From CAWABB01 sp963780165 (GTDB lineage: Bacteria > Bacteroidota > Ignavibacteria > UBA10030 > UBA6906): 64,000 bases of DNA. The notes under the pieces were generated by a model. That model was not told the origin of the DNA. It saw only the letters and a program-made list of their open reading frames with translations, and ran no database searches. The DNA is taken from positions 2,356,001-2,420,000 of the forward strand of contig CAWABB010000001.1 in the NCBI GenBank assembly GCA_963780165.1, written 5' to 3'. Below are positions 58,440 to 64,000 of the stretch, one piece after another (within the stretch, counting starts at the first letter, position 1; each line of letters starts with the position of its first letter). Made by a program: the position numbers and the translations under genes.

Positions 58440-59681
58440 TCAGCTGAGCAGGTGAACCACCACGCCGTCCCGCAGTTTCGGCTCGAACCAGGTCGACTTC
58501 GGCGGCATGATCTTCCCGGCGTCCGCGATCGCCAGCAACTCCTCGATTGACGTCGGATGCAGCGCGAAGGCCACCGCCATCTCTCCCGAGTTCACGCGCC
58601 GCTCCAGCTCTCCAAGCCCGCGAATCCCTCCGACAAAATCGATCCGCTTGCTCGTCCGGGGATCGTCGATCCCGAGGACGGGGGTGAGCAGCTCGCGCTG
58701 CAGGATGGACACGTCGAGACGCTCAACCGGGTCGGGAACCGACAGCATGCCGGGTGGTGCCTGAAGCTCATACCACGCTCCGCCCATGTACATTCCGAGT
58801 CGGCCCTTCGCGGCCGGACGCACCTGGCTCTTCGCAGGGGTGACCGTGAAGCGCTTGCCGACATCGGCCAGGAACGCTCCGGGCGTACGGCCGTTCAGAT
58901 CCTTGACCACTCTATTGTAATCCATGATACGCAGCTGGTTATGCGGGAACAGCACGGCAAGGAAGAAGTTGTACTCTTCCATACCCGTGTGATGCGGATT
59001 GACGGCGGCCATCTCCCGGCCGACGCGCGCCGCAGCAGCGGAGCGATGGTGGCCGTCGGCCACATAGAAGTTCGCAATGGCGCGAAACGCCTCTTCGAGG
59101 CGGCGCGTCACCAAGGGATCTGCTGCGACCCAGAGCTGGTGGCGGATGCCGTCGTCGGCCACGAAATCGTACTCGGCCTTCCCTGAACGGATGGCGCTTG
59201 CGAGCGCGTCGATCGCCGGATCGGCCCTGTAGGTAAGAAAAATCGGCCCTGAATGCGCGTTTGTGACGCGCACGTGCCGTGTCCTGTCGTCCTCTTTGTC
59301 CTTCCTGGTCAGCTCGTGCTTCTTGATGATGTCGTCCGCGTACTCGTGCACAGACGCGCAGCCGACAATCCCGTACTGGGTGTGATTCCCCATCGTCTGC
59401 GCATACAGGTAGTACGACGGCTGGCCGTCCTGCGCAAGGATGCCGTCGGACATCAGCCGCTGCAGATTCTCGCGCCCCTTGTCGTAGACGCGAGGATCGT
59501 AGAGGTCGATCTCACGAGGCAGGTCAATCTCGGGCTTCCCGACGTGAAGAAACGAGAGCGGCTTTCCGGCCGCTTCGGCCCGGGCTTCCTCGGAGTTCAG
59601 CACGTCGTACGGCTTGGCCGCCACGGCGGCGGCATGCTGCGGAAGGGGGCGGACGCCTCTGAACGGGCGGAGCGTGGCCAC
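58440..59681 (-). CDS. DUF1015 family protein
   Basis: A 413-residue soluble protein of DUF1015. Recognised pieces are LRPFRGVRPLP at the start, PYDVLNSEEARAEA, FYVADGHHRSAAAA in the middle and IMPPKSTWFEPKLRDGVVVH at the end. The start is GTG at 59679-59681 with GGAGA before it; a longer frame to 59783 would include the terminator hairpin. It follows the class V aminotransferase gene. In related genomes this family is often next to serine biosynthesis genes, hence a suspected metabolic role; its reaction is not settled. Confidence 0.88.
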   Translation of the reverse strand: MATLRPFRGVRPLPQHAAAVAAKPYDVLNSEEARAEAAGKPLSFLHVGKPEIDLPREIDLYDPRVYDKGRENLQRLMSDGILAQDGQPSYYLYAQTMGNHTQYGIVGCASVHEYADDIIKKHELTRKDKEDDRTRHVRVTNAHSGPIFLTYRADPAIDALASAIRSGKAEYDFVADDGIRHQLWVAADPLVTRRLEEAFRAIANFYVADGHHRSAAAARVGREMAAVNPHHTGMEEYNFFLAVLFPHNQLRIMDYNRVVKDLNGRTPGAFLADVGKRFTVTPAKSQVRPAAKGRLGMYMGGAWYELQAPPGMLSVPDPVERLDVSILQRELLTPVLGIDDPRTSKRIDFVGGIRGLGELERRVNSGEMAVAFALHPTSIEELLAIADAGKIMPPKSTWFEPKLRDGVVVHLLS

Positions 59682-59711
59682 GGAGTGTCTCCAGAAAACG
59701 GTGAAAAGAAG

Positions 59712-59737
59712 GCGGGGAGGGATACAACCCTCCCCGC
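59712..59737 (-). terminator. Intrinsic terminator or attenuator between aminotransferase and DUF1015
   Basis: A perfect 10-base stem GCGGGGAGGG / CCCTCCCCGC with a 6-base loop; on the minus strand it is followed by CCTTCTTTTC. It lies 88 bases after the aminotransferase stop and 31 before the DUF1015 start, so it may end or reduce read-through into DUF1015. Confidence 0.65.
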
Positions 59738-59824
59738 GAGGGAATGCGGTGCAGGATTGACGCTGCACGGACCTACGGTGCACCGGGACACGTGCACGGG
59801 ATGCAGTCCGGCGACGGCCGAGCC

Positions 59825-60898
59825 TTAGCGCAGCTTCAGGATCTGCTCGATCGCGGCGGTCACCTGCTTCACGTCGTCAAGCGTCAGCTCGCCCATGTGC
59901 GCGATGCGGAACGTCTTCTCCTTCAAATCTCCGTATCCGTTGGAGATCTGCATGCCCACCTTCGCGAGCTCCTTGTTGAGATCGGCGACCACGATGTTGC
60001 GCGTGTTCGTGATGGTCGTGAGCGTCTGCGAGGCGTGCCGCGCATCGGGATACAGCGCGAAGAACTGCTTCGCCCACGCGCGCGTGTACTCGGCCATCGC
60101 CTTGTGACGTGCGAACCGGGCGTCGAGTCCTTCGGCCAGGATCCGGTCGAGCTGATACGTCAGCGCGAACATGTGCGAGAGCGACGGGGTAGCGTGATAC
60201 TGGTAGTCCTTGGTCTCGATATACTTGTAGATCTCGAGGATGTCGAGGTACCACCCGCGATGCTTCACCTGCTTGCCGTACTCGAGCGAGCGCCTGCTGA
60301 CGGACGCGATCGCGAGGCCGGGAGGGAGAGCGAGCGCCTTCTGCGACGACGTGATGCAGACGTCGATGCCGAGGCGGTCCACTTCCACTTTCGCTCCCGC
60401 CAGCGAGCTCACGCAGTCGACGAGCCAGAGGACATCGGGGTACTTCCTGCGGACCTCGGCGATCTCCTCGACGGGGTTCATGATCCCGGTGCTGGTCTCG
60501 TTGTGCGTGATCGTGAAGACGTCGTACTTGCCGGTGGAGAGGTACTTGTCGACCACGTCGGGCGTCGTTGCTTTGCCCCACTCCGTTTCGTGCTTGTCGG
60601 CGGGGACGTTGTTCGCCTCGGCGACCTTGAACCAGCGGTTGCCGAACGCCCCGACGGAGAAGACGATCGCGCGCTTCGCCGTCAGTGAGCGGATGGAGCC
60701 TTCCATGAGGCCCGAGCCCGAGCTGGTGGAGAGGATGATCGGGTTCTCGGTGTACATCACCTTCCGCATCTTGTCCGAGATGTCCTTCTGGAGCGTGGAT
60801 GCATCCTTGCTCCGGTGGCCGATCATCGGCGTTGCCATCTTTTGAAGGACGTCGGGAGCAACCTCCGTCGGTCCGGGGATGAAGAGTTTCTTGTGCAT
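59825..60898 (-). CDS. Class V PLP-dependent aminotransferase (alanine-glyoxylate/phosphoserine type)
   Basis: A 357-residue class V aminotransferase. It opens KLFIPGPTEVAPDVL, has the glycine-rich SSGSGLMEG, WLVDCVSSLAG with the PLP-contacting Asp, and the PLP lysine in TSSQKALALPPG. Such proteins are annotated alanine-glyoxylate or serine-pyruvate transaminases, but in this branch some act as phosphoserine transaminase. The neighbour DUF1015 favours a link to serine metabolism; this is inference. ATG at 60898 follows GGGAGG closely. The frame opens at 60919 but lacks such a site. Confidence 0.88.
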   Translation of the reverse strand: MHKKLFIPGPTEVAPDVLQKMATPMIGHRSKDASTLQKDISDKMRKVMYTENPIILSTSSGSGLMEGSIRSLTAKRAIVFSVGAFGNRWFKVAEANNVPADKHETEWGKATTPDVVDKYLSTGKYDVFTITHNETSTGIMNPVEEIAEVRRKYPDVLWLVDCVSSLAGAKVEVDRLGIDVCITSSQKALALPPGLAIASVSRRSLEYGKQVKHRGWYLDILEIYKYIETKDYQYHATPSLSHMFALTYQLDRILAEGLDARFARHKAMAEYTRAWAKQFFALYPDARHASQTLTTITNTRNIVVADLNKELAKVGMQISNGYGDLKEKTFRIAHMGELTLDDVKQVTAAIEQILKLR

Positions 60899-60976
60899 GG
60901 GTACCTCCCTGAGAGTCATCGGAAGCGCCCGGCCCCACGTGAGGCTCCGGTGCGCGGTGAAGCGGAGACGCTCACC

Positions 60977-61005
60977 AAAATCGCCAAAAATCAGCCGAAA
61001 GGCAA
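60977..61005 (-). promoter_or_regulatory. Weak sigma-70-type promoter of the aminotransferase gene
   Basis: TTGCCT (61005-61000), 17 bases, GATTTT (60982-60977) on the minus strand; the -10 is poor. About 70 bases of leader would precede the ATG. The 254-base gap 60899-61152 otherwise holds only the terminator at 61096. Confidence 0.4.
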
Positions 61006-61095
61006 TGCCTCACGCCTGGCGGAGAACCTCGGACCGGGGCGTCGGAAGGCATGAACGGTTCGGCCGGGGGAGCGCCGGATCTGCCAGAAAGCACA

Positions 61096-61122
61096 GCGGC
61101 GGACCCTTCCGGGGCCCGCCGC
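61096..61122 (-). terminator. Possible terminator after the TonB-dependent receptor
   Basis: GCGGCGGACCC / GGGCCCGCCGC, 11-base stem with one G-T pair on the transcript and a 5-base loop, 31 bases after the receptor stop codon. The minus-strand sequence after it has only a short T-rich stretch (CTTTCT). Confidence 0.5.
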
Positions 61123-61152
61123 CATGATCACCAGAGCAGAATGAGACCGAGA

Positions 61153-64000
61153 TTAGATGCCCAGGCCAATGTTGAAGCGGATTGCGCGCGTCAGGCCGGG
61201 GATCACGCCGAAGCGGTCGGCATCTTCCAGGTACTCGTGGTCGAAGAGGTTGAGAACCTGGATGGAAGCGGTGCCCTTGACCATCCCAAAATTGAGGCGC
61301 GCACCGACGTTGAAGTTCCACACCCACCGCTCAGGCAGCCGGTTGCGGTAGACGGCGCTGTAGGTGGTCGGGTTTGTGTACGATCCATCCGTGGCGAGAT
61401 ATGTGCCGCCGTCAAGCGCAAAGTGCTTGCCGAAGAACATGGTTCCCAGACCCGCAAAGAACGTTCCCTCGTCATACTGCAGCGAGAAGGAGAGCATTGT
61501 CTGCGGCCCGCTCGCGACCGGTGTATTCTCGAGGTCTTCGAAATACATGACATATGTTTGTCCGTCGCCGTTGACCGCGCTGGCATTGAACGGCGTCTTG
61601 ACCTTGTTGCCCTGCGCATCGGTCGTCGTCTTCACCTCGTCGAGGACTTTCGTCCACTCGTTATCCATGAACGACCCCGTCGCCGTAAACGTCAGCCCCT
61701 CGAGCGGCAGCTCTGTGAACACCTTGCCGAGGTTCACGCTTCCCTCAACCTCGAGGCCCATGTGGAGAGAGGTTCCCACGAGTTCGTAGCGATTTCCGTT
61801 CCGGTCGTAGCCGGGTTCCCCTGCCTTGGAAACGTCCTGGATGCGGGCTGACTTGTTGTCCCATTGCATCCAGTAGCCGTTCACGCGCGCCCGATACAGG
61901 TCGGAGGTCCATCCGGCGCCGAGCTCAAACTGATTGGACATCTCATCCTTGGCGTCCGGGTTCACGAGGCCCTGGTTATAGTAGATGCTCAGCTCGACAA
62001 AGCGTTCCACGTGGGCGAAGTTGGCGAAGACGTTGATGTTGTCCGTGACGTTGTAATTCACGCCGACCTTGGGCTGGAAGAACCCGCGCGTCCTCGTGGC
62101 GCGCACGAGGTCGAACGAGTACCAGCGCGTGCTATTGGCCTCCTTCATCAGGAACTTCCCGTCGCCGTACTGTCCTTCCACCGTGTCGATGGTCGCGAGC
62201 TCGGTCGAGTTCAGCTGCCGGCCGATGGCGTTTTCACTCGGCATGTTTTCCGTCAGCTTGTACTGATACCAGACGTACTGCAGGGTTGCGAGGAAGTTGA
62301 ACTTCTCGACAGCCCAGTTGCCCTGCGCGAAGAGGGTGAACTGCGGGGTCTCGCCGAGGTAGTTGCGGTACTGCGTGGCATATCCGGGATCCTTGTCTCC
62401 GGCCATCTCCCAGCCGAAGACGTTCCAGATGTCGCTTTCGGGTCCGTTCAAGTCACCCTGATAGTTCCTGCGGCGGAATGCGGAGGACATGATGACGCCG
62501 TTCGTATCGCGGCGGGAATACTGCTGCGCCGTGATGGATGTCTTTCCGAAGAGGTTTGTGAAGTGGCCCGGGTGGTCGGCCCACCAGTAGCGGAACTCGC
62601 CGCCCACGGTCAGTTTCAGATCTTCGCGGGGCATGAAGTCGTAGTTCGCCAGCAGGCCCGTCTGGTTGTGGAGCGAATAGCTGTTGCGCTGGTATGCGGG
62701 ACCGAGGTAGACGACTCGAGCCGTGTCAACGTTGGTCAGCACGCCGCCCTCGCCGTACTTGTCCGTGACGCCTCCCCTGCTGTTTACGCTGAACAGCGTG
62801 CCTGTGGAGTTCATGCTGGACCCGCCGCCGCGGCCCATCGAATAGAACCCCGTCATGTTCAACGAGGAGGTCGGGTCGATGTCGTACCGGTAGTGCAGCT
62901 CGAGCTGGGGCTTATGGAACATGTTGTGGGCGAGGTTCACGTAGTTGGGGTCCACCAACTCCCTGCTGTCGTCGAGCAACCCATAGGCCGGAAGCCCTGT
63001 CGTCGCATTGGCAGGTAGCTGCTCTACCACATTGCGGGGGAGGAAGTTCGCCGGGTTGGCCTCATACCCGTACTTCTGGAAGTACGCGATGTGCTGGCTG
63101 AAGGAGTAGCCGTGCTCCTGCGGCGCGCCGTGCAGGACGACCTTGAGGCTTTGCTGCGCGTCCGCGTACCAGGCACCGGAGAGGTAGTAGTTGACTCCCT
63201 CGTAGCGTCCGCTGGTGCGGCTTCCCTCGGCAATCTTACGGTCAAGGCGGAAGGTACCCGCGAACGTGTTGTCGATGAGGCCGGTGTTGATCTCGGCGCC
63301 GTACATCGTGTTCATCGGGTCGCCGAACGATGCCCGGGCTCCAAAGTAGGACTGCGCGGGCGCGTCTTTCGTGACGATGTTGAACGATCCGCCGAATGCG
63401 CCTGAGCCGTAGAGGGATGATCCCGCTCCGCGCTGGACCTGGATCGACGACGCGGCAGACGAGACCGAGCCCCAGTTCGACCAGTATACGGAATTGGACT
63501 CCGGGTCATTCGTGGGCACGCCGTTGATCAGGACCTGCACGTAGTTCTGATTGAAGCCGCGAACGAACAGCTTCGCTTCGCCGTTGGCGACGCCGTCGGG
63601 CGAGTAGGCATACACGCCGGGGATGCCCTGCACGAGCATCGGCGCGTCCTGCCCGCTGATCTTCTCCTCGATCGCCATGGCATCCACGTCGCTGAAGGCG
63701 ACCGGGGTTTCGCGGTCACGAGCCCTGTTTGCCTCGGCCACAACTTCGCCCGTCTGGATCGTCGTGGGGTCGAGCGTGACGTCCAGTGTGATGGCCCCGT
63801 CGGCGACGTTCACGGTCCGCTGAACGCTGACGTATCCGACGTACGCGAACCGCACGGTGTACCGGTTGGCCGGGATTCCGGTGATCGAGTAGTTCCCCGA
63901 CGCGTCCGTGACGGCGCCAATCTTCGTGCCGACCAGCGTGACGGTTGCGCCGACGAGCGGTTCCTTGGTGCTGGCATCGGTCAGCCTTCCACGCATCTGG
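61153..64000 (-). CDS. TonB-dependent outer membrane receptor, N-terminus beyond window
   Basis: At least 949 residues. It begins inside a carboxypeptidase-like regulatory domain (RGRLTDASTKEPLVGATVTL, then YSITGIPANRYTVRFAYVGY), so the signal peptide and real start lie past base 64000; the first visible Met is probably internal. Next is the plug (KLFVRGFNQNYVQVLINGVP, with QRGAGSSLYGSGAFGGSFNI), then a large barrel ending DHEYLEDADRFGVIPGL and AIRFNIGLGI. Substrate unknown: this plug plus CarboxypepD_reg arrangement is shared by siderophore, cobalamin and glycan receptors of the branch. No SusD partner is seen downstream. Confidence 0.93.
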   Translation of the reverse strand, partial: QMRGRLTDASTKEPLVGATVTLVGTKIGAVTDASGNYSITGIPANRYTVRFAYVGYVSVQRTVNVADGAITLDVTLDPTTIQTGEVVAEANRARDRETPVAFSDVDAMAIEEKISGQDAPMLVQGIPGVYAYSPDGVANGEAKLFVRGFNQNYVQVLINGVPTNDPESNSVYWSNWGSVSSAASSIQVQRGAGSSLYGSGAFGGSFNIVTKDAPAQSYFGARASFGDPMNTMYGAEINTGLIDNTFAGTFRLDRKIAEGSRTSGRYEGVNYYLSGAWYADAQQSLKVVLHGAPQEHGYSFSQHIAYFQKYGYEANPANFLPRNVVEQLPANATTGLPAYGLLDDSRELVDPNYVNLAHNMFHKPQLELHYRYDIDPTSSLNMTGFYSMGRGGGSSMNSTGTLFSVNSRGGVTDKYGEGGVLTNVDTARVVYLGPAYQRNSYSLHNQTGLLANYDFMPREDLKLTVGGEFRYWWADHPGHFTNLFGKTSITAQQYSRRDTNGVIMSSAFRRRNYQGDLNGPESDIWNVFGWEMAGDKDPGYATQYRNYLGETPQFTLFAQGNWAVEKFNFLATLQYVWYQYKLTENMPSENAIGRQLNSTELATIDTVEGQYGDGKFLMKEANSTRWYSFDLVRATRTRGFFQPKVGVNYNVTDNINVFANFAHVERFVELSIYYNQGLVNPDAKDEMSNQFELGAGWTSDLYRARVNGYWMQWDNKSARIQDVSKAGEPGYDRNGNRYELVGTSLHMGLEVEGSVNLGKVFTELPLEGLTFTATGSFMDNEWTKVLDEVKTTTDAQGNKVKTPFNASAVNGDGQTYVMYFEDLENTPVASGPQTMLSFSLQYDEGTFFAGLGTMFFGKHFALDGGTYLATDGSYTNPTTYSAVYRNRLPERWVWNFNVGARLNFGMVKGTASIQVLNLFDHEYLEDADRFGVIPGLTRAIRFNIGLGI

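Noticed and set aside
1..64000. tRNA, rRNA and other stable RNA genes
   Set aside because: Intergenic regions are mostly short and none showed a cloverleaf or rRNA-like sequence on reading; a covariance-model search was not possible here.

Overview
This 64 kb window is GC-rich, gene-dense chromosome from a bacterium of the Bacteroidota/Chlorobiota (FCB) branch, most plausibly close to Ignavibacteria. This is inferred from content: there is no rRNA gene here. The indicators are a PUR-alpha-like DUF3276 protein, a TonB-dependent receptor with an N-terminal carboxypeptidase-like domain, a PorZ-like propeller protein, secreted proteins with FlgD-like C-terminal tails, type 2 IPP isomerase and BatA-like membrane proteins. 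I saw no tRNA, rRNA, CRISPR array, intact insertion sequence or prophage.

Layout. 1-5.8 kb (minus) is the fatty acid operon DUF177-rpmF-plsX-fabH-fabD-DUF3109-fabG-acpP-fabF, with fabF cut by the window edge. 5.8-11 kb (minus) carries the PUR protein, a PorZ-like propeller protein, ribH, a PHP phosphoesterase and a Crp/Fnr regulator whose promoter lies beside the wreck of a secreted-protein gene. 11-16.3 kb (minus) is fni-polyprenyl synthetase-HPr-enzyme I-phosphoglucose/phosphomannose isomerase, ending in a 31-residue membrane peptide. 16.4-20 kb (plus) has a sugar nucleotidyltransferase, metK and ahcY, closed by a strong bidirectional terminator. 20-24.1 kb has a response regulator, a lamin-tail secreted protein, a GNAT acetyltransferase and a fatty acid hydroxylase.

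24.2-36.2 kb (minus) is a complete NAD-linked [NiFe]-hydrogenase island in the order marR-hypA-hypB-hoxE-hoxF-hoxU-hoxY-hoxH-protease-hypF-hypC-hypD-hypE. It holds the five-subunit bidirectional (group 3d type) enzyme and all six Hyp maturation factors. Between hypB and hoxE lies a good sigma-54 promoter with two upstream dyads 31 bp apart, suggesting control by an NtrC-type activator.

36.4-44.2 kb (plus) runs glnD-murI-radical SAM-DinB-outer membrane barrel-pyrE-pyrimidine nucleoside phosphorylase. 44.2-53.9 kb has an inositol monophosphatase, an exported lipoprotein related to glycogen debranching enzyme, hflX with a BatA-like von Willebrand protein, and a patatin-POTRA-Omp85 fusion. 53.9-58.3 kb has a small orphan protein, marC, an SDR lacking its catalytic residues, a transposase-derived protein with an Arg/Pro/Gly-rich tail, DUF72, and a LexA-like XRE-S24 regulator behind three palindromes. 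58.4-64 kb (minus) has DUF1015 with a class V aminotransferase, then a TonB-dependent receptor cut by the window edge.

A promoter pattern recurs in front of many transcription units: TTGnnn, a 17 bp spacer, then TAnnTT. It was found by eye and gives consistent transcription units. The findings most worth testing are the sigma-54 hydrogenase control region, the transposase-derived Arg/Gly-rich protein, and the autoregulatory-looking XRE-S24/DUF72 intergenic region.
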